Assembly: GCA_937949745.1 (NCBI GenBank)
Contig: CALECM010000090.1
Span: 1-8,769, forward strand
Direction of reading: 5' to 3'
DNA from: an uncultured Bacteroidales bacterium
GTDB lineage: Bacteria; Bacteroidota; Bacteroidia; Bacteroidales; WCHB1-69
Length of the DNA stretch: 8,769 nucleotides
A model generated the notes under the pieces. It saw nothing but the letters and a program-made list of their open reading frames with translations. It had not been told where the DNA came from and did not search any database. Each line of letters opens with the position of its first letter. The first letter of the stretch is position 1. Position numbers and translations under genes: made by a program. Shown here piece after piece: positions 1 through 6,617 of the stretch.

Positions 1-661
1 CCTGGTTATAAGATTTAATTTCCTGGATCGTATCCAGTCCTTCCTGAATCTGTTCGGTTACCGCCCGTTTGGCATCATACATGATTTTATTATCCTTCCG
101 GAGTTTTTTCTTCGATAACAGTATAATAATCAAAGCCAACGGCACCACCCAGAATAGCGCCAATGCCAGCTGCCAGTTGTAAATGAACATCCCGACGGCA
201 ATCAGGAATATACTGATCAATGAAGCGAAAAGCTGTGGCACGGCATGTGAAAAAGTATGCTCAAGATCTGTAGAATCATCCATAATGGTAGAAGTGAGAT
301 CCGAAAGGTTTTTTTCACCAAAAAAAGCAAGCGGAAGTTTGCGAAGTTTTTCAGCAAGCGAAATACGGCGATTGGCACTTTCTTCGTAAACGGTCGTGAA
401 AGTACTACGGTACTGGAAAACAGCGATGATATACATAAGGGCCATAAAACCGGTACCCAGAAGAATATAATAAAGTATACCATGTGTGACAGATACCGAC
501 GGATCAAATACAGGCCGGAGATAATCTTCCAGGAATAGAAAAACGTAAACCGCCGGAAGCATCAGGGCTATATTGAGCAATGTGGTGAATAGTATTCCCT
601 TACAGAAATCCTGAGCGCCTTTAGCCGAAAGCGCAAACCGTTTTTGAATAATTTTAAGCAT
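1..661 (-). CDS. ABC half-transporter, permease-ATPase, N-terminal part (runs off window)
   Basis: This is the second gene of the minus-strand ABC pair. It starts at ATG 659-661 and stays open for 220 codons to the left edge, so only the membrane domain is visible and the ATPase domain lies outside. The start is MLKIIQKRFALSAKGAQDF, followed by hydrophobic segments at about residues 25-45, 60-80, 140-155 and 160-180. The stretch LRKLPLAFFGEKNLSDLTST (about 105-124) is the typical intracellular-loop motif of type IV ABC exporters, where a helix ending LPLxFF is followed by a loop and DxxxLE (DDSTDLEH here). The first eight bases overlap the end of the upstream ABC gene (ATGCTTAA contains both start and stop), which suggests translational coupling and a heterodimeric transporter. 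The substrate is unknown. The family is secure; the specific role is inferred from the partner gene only. Confidence 0.9.
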   Translation of the reverse strand, partial: MLKIIQKRFALSAKGAQDFCKGILFTTLLNIALMLPAVYVFLFLEDYLRPVFDPSVSVTHGILYYILLGTGFMALMYIIAVFQYRSTFTTVYEESANRRISLAEKLRKLPLAFFGEKNLSDLTSTIMDDSTDLEHTFSHAVPQLFASLISIFLIAVGMFIYNWQLALALFWVVPLALIIILLSKKKLRKDNKIMYDAKRAVTEQIQEGLDTIQEIKSYNQ

Positions 662-2429
662 GAGTAACCTCCTTTCCGATGGTCCAGCGTACCGACTGCC
701 GGTATTCATTCCACATGTTAGTATAAATTCCCTGTTTATTTAACAGATACTCATGTGTCCCCTGCTCTGCGATCCTTCCACGGTCGATAACCAGTATATG
801 ATCGGCGTCCGTTATGCTGGTAAGCCGGTGGGCGATCATCAGTACGGTCTTACCTTTGGTCAGTTCCGCGAGCGCTTTATGGATCAGATGTTCATTTTCA
901 GGATCGGCGAAAGCGGTGGCTTCATCCAATACTACAATCGGGGCATTTTTCAGGATCGCCCGCGCCAATATGATCCGTTGCTGCTCCCCGCCCGAAAGAT
1001 AAGTACCTTCAGTGCCGATCCTGGTTTCTAATCCGAGCGGTTGTTTCTCAATAATATCCCGGCACCGGGCCATATCCACAACCCGTTGCACTTCTTCCAC
1101 CGTGGCCCCGGGGTTACCATAGACGATATTTTCCCATAAGGTGGTTTTAAACAGCCGGGTATTCTGAAATACAAAAGAAATATTTTTCATCAGTTCTTTC
1201 GGGTCGATATCCTTTACATCCATACCCCCGATAAGTACTGTCCCTTCCGTCACTTCCCAGAAACGCGGTACCAGTCGTGCTATCGTGGTTTTTCCGCTTC
1301 CGGAAGCTCCTACCAGCGCGACGGTCTTCCCTTGCGGAACATGAAAACTAATTCCATCCACGGCGTTTTGGTCGCTACCCGGATAACAAAAAGTAACCTT
1401 CTCGAAACGGATATCGGACTTCGTTAACGGCATAGCTACAGCCGGGACCGGCAGAGTATCGTATGAGGTAAGATTTTCGAGCCTGCCGATCGCTTCCCTC
1501 GCCTGCCCTAACGCCTGGTTCATGTACATGCTTTTCATAATACTTTGCGAGAATACCGGAGTGATCAATACAAACAGGAAGAAATTAAGTAATACTTCCG
1601 CGTAACTACCCGAATATCCGATTAAGAGAATGGCTACGGGCGCCAACACAAAAACAAATCCGTTGATCATGACCGTGTAAGCCGACATGGGCTTTTCCCA
1701 CATTTTGGTATAATTAAAAACCATTTTGTTGTAGTTCATGATGCTTTTATGGAAATTTTTGAAAGAATAAATGGTCTGCTGGAACACTTTTACCACAGGA
1801 ATTCCTCTCACGTATTCAACCGCTTCGGTATTCATCTCTTCCAGAGAAGTCATATAACTTTCCATAAATTCACGGCCTTTGGTACCCATCATAAATCCCA
1901 TCACGAGCATACATGCGATAACGGGAATCATACCGGCAATACCCAGTCGCCAGTCGAACACGAAGATTAGTATACCCGCCACAACCGGAACGAGTATAGT
2001 GGCTGCCAGATCCGGTAACTGATGTGCAACAAATCCGTGGGTGATACTGGCATTATCGTCGATAATCTTCCGTATACGTCCGCTTGTGGTATTATCGAAA
2101 AAGCCCAGCGGCATGCGTACGATCTTCCGCATGGCCTCTTTCCTCAGGTTGGCTTCCAGTCTGAAAGCGGCGAGATGGGATGTCATGAGGCCAGCGAAAT
2201 AAAGCAGGACGCTTCCGACGGCAGTACCCGCCGCCCACCAGGCATATGTAACGATCGATCCGGAAGCCTGAACGATTCCGTCCGTAGAAAACAGTTCCCT
2301 GACAATCAGCCAGATCAGGATAAAAGGCACCATCGCCGCCAAAGAACTAAGAGCTGATAATGCCATAGACACCGGCAACAGGAATTTCCGGTTGCCGGTG
2401 TAATGTTGCAGTTTTTTTAATGTACTCAT
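654..2429 (-). CDS. ABC half-transporter, permease-ATPase fusion
   Basis: This 591-residue inner-membrane protein has the usual length of an ABC half-transporter. The transmembrane domain covers about residues 15-310, with clear hydrophobic stretches near 17-45, 62-82, 140-182 and 254-295. The nucleotide-binding domain covers about 338-575. Visible motifs are Walker A GASGSGKTT (374-382), Q-loop Gln422 in FVFQNT, signature LSGGEQQ (478-484), Walker B IVVLDE (498-503) with catalytic Glu503, D-loop region ATAFADPENE and switch His534 in AHR. All catalytic residues are intact, so this half should hydrolyse ATP. The D-loop wording resembles what I recall from IrtAB/YbtPQ siderophore systems, but such genes beside a TetR regulator may equally be drug or lipid exporters. 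The gene lies 97 bp downstream of the tetR gene on the same strand and overlaps the next ABC gene by 8 bp. The ATG at 2429 fits the family N-terminus. Confidence 0.95.
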   Translation of the reverse strand: MSTLKKLQHYTGNRKFLLPVSMALSALSSLAAMVPFILIWLIVRELFSTDGIVQASGSIVTYAWWAAGTAVGSVLLYFAGLMTSHLAAFRLEANLRKEAMRKIVRMPLGFFDNTTSGRIRKIIDDNASITHGFVAHQLPDLAATILVPVVAGILIFVFDWRLGIAGMIPVIACMLVMGFMMGTKGREFMESYMTSLEEMNTEAVEYVRGIPVVKVFQQTIYSFKNFHKSIMNYNKMVFNYTKMWEKPMSAYTVMINGFVFVLAPVAILLIGYSGSYAEVLLNFFLFVLITPVFSQSIMKSMYMNQALGQAREAIGRLENLTSYDTLPVPAVAMPLTKSDIRFEKVTFCYPGSDQNAVDGISFHVPQGKTVALVGASGSGKTTIARLVPRFWEVTEGTVLIGGMDVKDIDPKELMKNISFVFQNTRLFKTTLWENIVYGNPGATVEEVQRVVDMARCRDIIEKQPLGLETRIGTEGTYLSGGEQQRIILARAILKNAPIVVLDEATAFADPENEHLIHKALAELTKGKTVLMIAHRLTSITDADHILVIDRGRIAEQGTHEYLLNKQGIYTNMWNEYRQSVRWTIGKEVTHA

Positions 2430-2500
2430 TGTGTATTATTTTAGTGATTATTGATATTTTGTTTTTTCAATAGCGAACAATGTTTGATTTTATTCAAAAA
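2430..2500 (-). promoter_or_regulatory. Probable promoter region of the ABC transporter pair
   Basis: This AT-rich spacer lies between the tetR terminator and the ABC start codon at 2429. Because a strong terminator precedes it, the ABC genes probably have their own promoter here. I could not find a clean TAnnTTTG box. A short palindrome, aaca-a-tgtt, lies around 2480-2488 and could be an operator, but it is too short to trust. Confidence 0.35.
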
Positions 2501-2530
2501 ATAAAGGGAGACATCCCTGCCTCCCTTTAT
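2501..2530 (-). terminator. Intrinsic terminator overlapping the stop codon of the first tetR gene
   Basis: Positions 2501-2510 (ataaagggag) and 2521-2530 (ctccctttat) are perfect inverted repeats of 10 bp with a 10-nt loop. Read on the minus strand, the hairpin is followed by a run of five T (2500-2496), as expected for a rho-independent terminator of the minus-strand tetR gene. The plus-strand side has no T-run. The TAA stop of tetR (2529-2527) lies inside the stem, so a ribosome finishing the gene would cover part of the hairpin. Confidence 0.85.
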
Positions 2531-3135
2531 GTACCGGTTAATCCGCACCATCCGGCGTATTCGAACCGGAAATATTCCCTGAAAAACTCCCGTATTTCCC
2601 TTCTGTCTAATTTATGGATTACAATTTCACCCAGAACGTTTACCATCCAGGATGACATGATATGGATAAAAAAATGGGAAACTTCATAACCTGTATTATA
2701 ATGTCTCTTCTCTATCTCCATATATTCCAAACTAATATGAGTAATATGATCCGTAAACATTTCGCGGAAATTTTCCATTGACGATCCCCGGGAATCATGG
2801 AGTAAAAGATGTAGTTCATCCCTGTATTTATCGACCAGGGAAATAAAATATTCAATTACTTCTTCCTGATGACCGAACACCGAACTTCTGCTCAAATCCA
2901 TACTCTCCTCCTGGTGCTGTTTGGTGACGAAGGCGAAGATCTCTCTTTTGGCAGGATTTACGACAGCCTGGAATATTTCATCCTTATTCTTAAAATAATT
3001 ATAGATATTACTTAAACCCACTCTTGATTTCTGAGCGATATCCCGCATCGAGGTATTTTTAAAACCTTTACGGATAAACTCCTGACGCGCGGACCGCAGT
3101 ATGGATTCGTATTTATCGTTTTTCAGTACTCTCAT
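2527..3135 (-). CDS. TetR-family transcriptional regulator (next to ABC pair)
   Basis: This 202-residue DNA-binding repressor or activator of the TetR type is counted from ATG 3135. The N-terminal domain has the classic layout: helix 1 with YESILRSARQEFIRKGF, then the helix-turn-helix at about residues 28-47 (TSMRDIAQKSRVGLSNIYNY) and FKNKDEIF, which is the YxYFxxKxxL signature of the family. The C-terminal ligand and dimer domain is not recognisable and carries no enzyme motif. In-frame upstream starts exist at 3153 (ATG), 3177 (ATG) and 3192 (GTG), the longest giving 221 residues. I prefer 3135 because TetR proteins usually begin about 5-15 residues before helix 1, and no start has a Shine-Dalgarno sequence. 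Its position directly upstream of the ABC pair on the same strand suggests it controls those genes and itself. The ligand is unknown. Confidence 0.9.
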   Translation of the reverse strand: MRVLKNDKYESILRSARQEFIRKGFKNTSMRDIAQKSRVGLSNIYNYFKNKDEIFQAVVNPAKREIFAFVTKQHQEESMDLSRSSVFGHQEEVIEYFISLVDKYRDELHLLLHDSRGSSMENFREMFTDHITHISLEYMEIEKRHYNTGYEVSHFFIHIMSSWMVNVLGEIVIHKLDRREIREFFREYFRFEYAGWCGLTGT

Positions 3136-3192
3136 ATAAACAGGAAATTCCATTTTTAGAGGACAAAGAAAGACCATATTTTCATCCTGCAC

Positions 3193-3212
3193 AATACCTA
3201 ATTCTTGGTATT
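3193..3212. promoter_or_regulatory. Inverted repeat upstream of first tetR, candidate operator
   Basis: AATACC (3193-3198) and GGTATT (3207-3212) are perfect 6-bp inverted repeats around an 8-nt spacer, a 20-bp span of the size TetR dimers usually bind. It lies 57 bp upstream of the preferred tetR start, in the divergent region between tetR and the nrd leader. It could serve autoregulation. I did not find a second copy before the ABC genes, which weakens the link to that target. Confidence 0.35.
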
Positions 3213-3314
3213 TTTCCTAAATGATTAATTCTGATCCGGATTAGGATCCCGTGAATGTGAATAAGCTGTTGATAATTTAAAAAGAAGAGTCTCGGGTTCC
3301 GTGGAAATAATCAA

Positions 3315-3322
3315 TACTTTTG
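3315..3322 (+). promoter_or_regulatory. Bacteroidota -7 box of the riboswitch-nrdDG transcript
   Basis: TACTTTTG matches the Bacteroidota consensus TAnnTTTG exactly. The expected transcription start, a few bases downstream (about 3327-3331), coincides with the first bases of the cobalamin riboswitch, and this mutual fit is the main support. No good -33 TTTG element is visible near 3290-3296. The same extended string ATACTTTTGT recurs before the lipoprotein gene. Confidence 0.65.
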
Positions 3323-3327
3323 TGCTT

Positions 3328-3496
3328 GATTTATGGTTCCCGAAGTTATCGTTGGGATTAAAAGGGAATCCTGTGAAAATCAGGAACTATCCCCGTAGCT
3401 GTAAGTTCCGTCAAGGACATGCCTCCTTTTGCCACTGGCTGTTAAGCCGGGAAGGCCGCAAAAGTCCGGAACAAGTCAGAAGACCTGCCATATCAA
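3328..3496 (+). ncRNA. Cobalamin (B12) riboswitch
   Basis: The leader RNA carries the conserved landmarks of the cobalamin riboswitch in the right order. These are AAAAGGGAATCC (3360-3371), the P3 stem CCTG/CAGG with GTGAAAAT between, the core string CCCCGTAGCTGTAAG (3391-3405), the GCCACTGG...CCGGGAAGGC stem-loop (3431-3456) and the B12 box AAGTCAGAAGACCTGCC (3473-3489). The outer P1 helix can form between GATTTATGG (3328-3336) and CCATATC (3488-3494), allowing a bulge. Ligands are adenosylcobalamin or related cobalamins; binding normally switches expression off. The downstream genes are nrdD and nrdG, B12-independent enzymes, so repression by B12 makes metabolic sense. An open reading frame of 95 codons across this stretch is a by-product of the RNA sequence. 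Confidence 0.93.
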
Positions 3497-3620
3497 AAAA
3501 CAATCCGGTGCTTTCGGGTGAAGAGCCGAGGATGGGAATCGTTCAATATGAAAATTCTCCTTCCGTTATTTCTCCGGCATCAGGCTGAGGATGAATACAA
3601 AACAGATAAAATAATATGTT
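3497..3620 (+). promoter_or_regulatory. Expression platform and 5' UTR between riboswitch and nrdD
   Basis: This stretch of 124 nt links the aptamer to the nrdD start. A stem-loop is visible at 3506-3528 (CCGGTGCTTT side with AAGAGCCG side, one G-A mismatch and two wobble pairs). A second, weak hairpin can form at 3601-3620 (AACA with TGTT), directly before the ATG at 3621. No hairpin is followed by a T-run, so control is more likely at translation initiation than by intrinsic termination. AACAG (3601-3605) is complementary to CTGTT (3439-3443) in the presumed L5 loop of the aptamer, which would fit an L5-L13 kissing interaction. A five-base match is weak evidence. Confidence 0.45.
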
Positions 3621-5711
3621 ATGGAATTATTAATTATCAAAAGAGATGGCAAAAAAGAACCTTTTTCCATCGAGAAAATTAAAAATGCAGTTGCCAAAGC
3701 GTTTCTCTCCGTCGGAAGTTTCGCTTCACAGGATGTATTGACCAATATCCTCAGCAGGTTAAATATTACCAACGGATCTTCCGTCGAAGATATTCAAAAC
3801 CAGGTAGAAGTAGCCCTGATGGCTGAACGTTATTACGCTGTGGCCAAGTCTTATATGCTATACCGGCAGAAGCACCTGGAAGACAGGGAAGTAAGGGATA
3901 AATTAAAATTCCTGATCGATTATTGCGATGCGAAAAACGCCGCTTCCGGAAGTAAATACGATTCCAATGCAAACGTGGAGAATAAAAACATGGCGACCCT
4001 GATCGGCGAATTGCCCAAGTCTAATTTTATCCGGCTTAACCGCCGTATGCTCACCGACAGGTTAAAAGAAATGTACGGAAAAGAACTGGCCGACAAGTAT
4101 ATCCAATTATTAAACAATCATTATATATATAAGAACGACGAGACCAGCCTAGCCAATTATTGCGCCAGCATTACCATGTATCCCTGGCTCATCAGCGGAA
4201 CGAATTCTATCGGAGGAAATTCCAAAGCCCCGACCAACCTGAAATCTTTCTGCGGAGGATTTGTTAATATGGTATTTATGGTTTCCAGCATGCTGAGCGG
4301 TGCCTGCGCCACTCCGGAATTCCTGATGTATATGAATTATTTTATAGGACTGGAATATGGGAACGATTATTATTTACAAACGGATAAAGTGGTCGACCTG
4401 TCAAAAAAACAACGAACACTGGATAAAGTAATTACGGACTATTTCGAACAGATCGTATATTCCATCAACCAACCCACCGGAGCCCGTAATTTCCAGGCTG
4501 TCTTCTGGAATATCTCCTATTATGACCGCTATTATTTCGAAAGTTTATTCGGAAATTTCGTTTTTCCCGACGGCAACAAACCCGACTGGGATTCCCTGAG
4601 CTGGCTGCAAAAACGTTTTATGAAATGGTTCAACCGGGAACGGACCCGCGCCGTATTAACTTTCCCTGTGGAGACCATGGCGCTCCTTTCTGAAAATGGA
4701 GATGCCAAAGACAAGGAATACGGTGATTTTACCGCTGAAATGTACGCCGAAGGCCACTCCTTTTTCACTTATATGAGTGACAATGCCGACTCGCTAAGCA
4801 GTTGTTGCCGGTTACGGAATGAAATTCAGGATAACGGTTTTAGTTATACTTTAGGTGCAGGCGGGGTTTCAACCGGTTCCAAAAGCGTGCTGACCATTAA
4901 CCTGAACCGTTGTATACAACAAGCCGTAAGGGAAGGTATTTCCTATCAGTTTTTCCTGGAAGAAATAGTGGATCTGGTACATAAGGTACAACTGGCCTAC
5001 AATGAGAACCTTAAGTATATGCAGGAAAAAGGAATGCTGCCTCTGTTCGATGCGGGCTATATCAACATGGCGCGTCAATATCTTACCATTGGTGTAAACG
5101 GATTGGTAGAAGCGGCCGAATTCCTGGGAATCGAAATAACGGACAATCCCGGTTATGAGGAGTTTGTCCAGGAGGTGTTGGGACTTATCGAAACTTATAA
5201 TAAAAGATACCGGAGCAAAGAGGTGATGTTCAATTGTGAAATGATCCCTGCGGAAAATGTCGGGGTAAAACATGCCAAATGGGATAAACGGGACGGCTAT
5301 GTGGTGAAAAGGGATTGTTATAACAGCTATTTTTATATTGTAGAAGACGAATCATTGAATATCATCGATAAATTCAGGTTACACGGCAGGAAATACATCG
5401 AACATCTTACCGGTGGTTCCGCTTTGCATCTCAACCTGGAAGAACATCTTTCCAAAGAGCAATACCGCCAATTATTGCGTGTGGCTACCCAGGAAGGCTG
5501 TAATTACTTTACCTTCAATATTCCCAACACCGTTTGTAACCATTGCGGACATATCGACAAAAGACAGTTGAAAGAGTGCCCGTCATGCCAAAGCGATAAC
5601 CTGGATTACCTGACCCGGATCATCGGTTATATGAAACGTGTCAGTAATTTTTCCCAGCCCCGGCAAAAGGAGGCCGCGAAGCGTCATTATGCTCCGGTTC
5701 ACCAGTTATGA
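3621..5711 (+). CDS. nrdD: Anaerobic (class III) ribonucleoside-triphosphate reductase
   Basis: NrdD reduces ribonucleoside triphosphates to deoxyribonucleotides under anaerobic conditions using a glycyl radical. The 696 residues match the family length. Residues 1 to about 90 form an ATP-cone (LLIIKRDGKKEPFSIEKI at the start), the allosteric site for overall activity. The catalytic glycyl-radical barrel follows. Candidate catalytic cysteines are Cys181 (SLANYCAS) and the finger-loop pair Cys395-Cys396 (SLSSCCRLRNE), one of which would carry the thiyl radical. The C-terminal zinc site is intact (Cys639, Cys642, Cys653, Cys656 in CNHC...CPSC), followed by the radical loop TRIIGYMKRVSNF with Gly669 as the radical residue. 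The gene sits behind a cobalamin riboswitch and overlaps nrdG by 23 bp. The start at 3621 has no Shine-Dalgarno sequence but begins just before the ATP-cone. I do not assign a NrdD subtype. Confidence 0.97.
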   Translation: MELLIIKRDGKKEPFSIEKIKNAVAKAFLSVGSFASQDVLTNILSRLNITNGSSVEDIQNQVEVALMAERYYAVAKSYMLYRQKHLEDREVRDKLKFLIDYCDAKNAASGSKYDSNANVENKNMATLIGELPKSNFIRLNRRMLTDRLKEMYGKELADKYIQLLNNHYIYKNDETSLANYCASITMYPWLISGTNSIGGNSKAPTNLKSFCGGFVNMVFMVSSMLSGACATPEFLMYMNYFIGLEYGNDYYLQTDKVVDLSKKQRTLDKVITDYFEQIVYSINQPTGARNFQAVFWNISYYDRYYFESLFGNFVFPDGNKPDWDSLSWLQKRFMKWFNRERTRAVLTFPVETMALLSENGDAKDKEYGDFTAEMYAEGHSFFTYMSDNADSLSSCCRLRNEIQDNGFSYTLGAGGVSTGSKSVLTINLNRCIQQAVREGISYQFFLEEIVDLVHKVQLAYNENLKYMQEKGMLPLFDAGYINMARQYLTIGVNGLVEAAEFLGIEITDNPGYEEFVQEVLGLIETYNKRYRSKEVMFNCEMIPAENVGVKHAKWDKRDGYVVKRDCYNSYFYIVEDESLNIIDKFRLHGRKYIEHLTGGSALHLNLEEHLSKEQYRQLLRVATQEGCNYFTFNIPNTVCNHCGHIDKRQLKECPSCQSDNLDYLTRIIGYMKRVSNFSQPRQKEAAKRHYAPVHQL

Positions 5712-6180
5712 TATCGTATTCCAGGAGATTCCCGACGAGGTAACGCTGGCCATCAATATTTCCAATTGTCCCAACCGCTGCAAAGGCTGCCACAGTCCCT
5801 GGCTGATGGAGAATACGGGAGAAGTACTAAATGATGGAACTTTATCGGAGATATTGGCAAAATACAAAGGGTTGGTCACCTGCGTTTGTTTTATGGGTGG
5901 AGATACCGATCCCGTTGAAGTGGACAGACTGGCCAATCTAATACGCAAAAAAACGAACGGGAAATTGAAAACGGCATGGTATTCCGGAAAAAAAGATTTT
6001 CCGGAACAATGTTCATTACAAAATTTCGACTACATAAAATTGGGCCCTTATATTGAAAATCTGGGCGGATTGTCTTCCCCTGCTACCAACCAGCGGTTTT
6101 ACCGTATCGAAGAAAATAAGCCGGTCGATATTACCTGTTGTTTTCAAAAAGACCGGCTGCGGAAGATTAAGACCGGATAA
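5689..6180 (+). CDS. nrdG: Anaerobic ribonucleotide reductase activating protein (radical SAM)
   Basis: NrdG is the cytoplasmic radical-SAM activase that generates the glycyl radical on NrdD. The 163-residue protein carries the cluster motif CPNRCKGC, i.e. CX3CX2C with Cys27, Cys31 and Cys34, followed by HSPW, the typical NrdG context. Further family signs are TLAINISNCPN before the cluster and CFMGGDTDP (about residues 67-75), the GGE-like SAM-binding motif. I chose ATG 5689 because translation from there begins MLRFTSYDIV, as in other NrdG proteins; a GTG at 5638 would add 17 residues without family support. The start lies inside the last codons of nrdD, so the two genes are co-translated from the riboswitch-controlled message. 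A GGAGG string at 5669-5673 is 15 nt from the start, rather far for a standard ribosome site. Confidence 0.95.
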   Translation: MLRFTSYDIVFQEIPDEVTLAINISNCPNRCKGCHSPWLMENTGEVLNDGTLSEILAKYKGLVTCVCFMGGDTDPVEVDRLANLIRKKTNGKLKTAWYSGKKDFPEQCSLQNFDYIKLGPYIENLGGLSSPATNQRFYRIEENKPVDITCCFQKDRLRKIKTG

Positions 6181-6209
6181 GCGTCATCAGGCAGAGTGAA
6201 AAAAATTCA

Positions 6210-6217
6210 TACTTTTG
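6210..6217 (+). promoter_or_regulatory. Bacteroidota -7 box of the lipoprotein gene
   Basis: TACTTTTG is identical to the box before the nrd leader and lies 34 bp upstream of the lipoprotein ATG at 6252. Transcription would start near 6223-6226, giving a short leader of about 27 nt. No convincing -33 element is present. The site makes the lipoprotein gene a separate transcription unit from nrdDG, although I see no terminator between them. Confidence 0.6.
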
Positions 6218-6251
6218 TCCGTGCATTATTCAATAATTCCACAATGGTGAT

Positions 6252-6617
6252 ATGAAATTGAATAAACTTATTATATCCACATTCCTGTTATCCTGTTTTC
6301 TTATGAGTTGTAAGACTAATTTACCGCCACGGGATACTTTGGACACTCTTGGTCCGGTTGTTCCGTATGCCATAGATAAAATGCAGGACCGTATTTCATT
6401 GGGCTTTATCCCCCACGCCAGAGTATTTTATTTAGACGTCCAGAGTCCACAAAGTGCAACATACATAAAGATGCTGGAAGAATCCATGAGTTCCCGTATA
6501 CCGGTCAATGTTTTTTTATTTCCGGGTACTACCGATATTGCCCTCATCAAAAAAACAACGAAAAAGGAGCGGGAACTGCATAAAAAGAAGTGGTCCGGAG
6601 AAAAGGAAGATAATTAA
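6252..6617 (+). CDS. Small putative lipoprotein of unknown function
   Basis: This 121-residue protein starts with a lipoprotein signal peptide: charged MKLNK, hydrophobic LIISTFLLSCFLMS, and a lipobox LMSC with Cys20 as the probable lipidated residue. The mature part is about 100 residues with no motif I recognise. It contains a proline-rich start (NLPPRDTLDTLGPVVPYAID), a central mixed region and a strongly charged, lysine-rich tail (KKTTKKERELHKKK). No transmembrane helix follows, so it is probably anchored in the outer or inner membrane facing the periplasm. It has its own promoter box and an independent leader. Neighbours are nrdG upstream and a tetR-efflux operon downstream on the same strand, neither of which suggests a function. 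The reading frame, lipobox and promoter make it a real gene; its role is unknown. Confidence 0.75.
   Translation: MKLNKLIISTFLLSCFLMSCKTNLPPRDTLDTLGPVVPYAIDKMQDRISLGFIPHARVFYLDVQSPQSATYIKMLEESMSSRIPVNVFLFPGTTDIALIKKTTKKERELHKKKWSGEKEDN

Noticed and set aside
3233..3248. Inverted repeat GATCC-N6-GGATC between the first tetR and the nrd promoter
   Set aside because: Arms of 5 bp are short, there is no adjacent T-run, and no second copy was seen. It could be part of an operator but there is no support.
3301..3588. Plus-strand open reading frame of 95 codons over the leader of nrdD
   Set aside because: It coincides with the conserved cobalamin riboswitch and its spacer, starts before the predicted transcription start, and its translation has no protein-like pattern.
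3548..3682. Small open frame of 44 codons (MKILLPLFLRHQAEDE...) in the nrdD leader, overlapping the nrdD start
   Set aside because: The first nine residues look like a signal-peptide start, but the rest is the out-of-frame nrdD sequence. There is no ribosome site and no sign of selection visible, so a leader peptide or receptor-gene remnant cannot be supported.
4869..5273. Minus-strand open frame of 134 codons inside nrdD
   Set aside because: It is antisense to a conserved part of nrdD and has no recognisable motif; it is a shadow frame.
6244..6255. Three-codon frame ATG GTG ATA TGA whose stop overlaps the lipoprotein start
   Set aside because: Such minimal frames arise easily by chance and there is no ribosome site before it.
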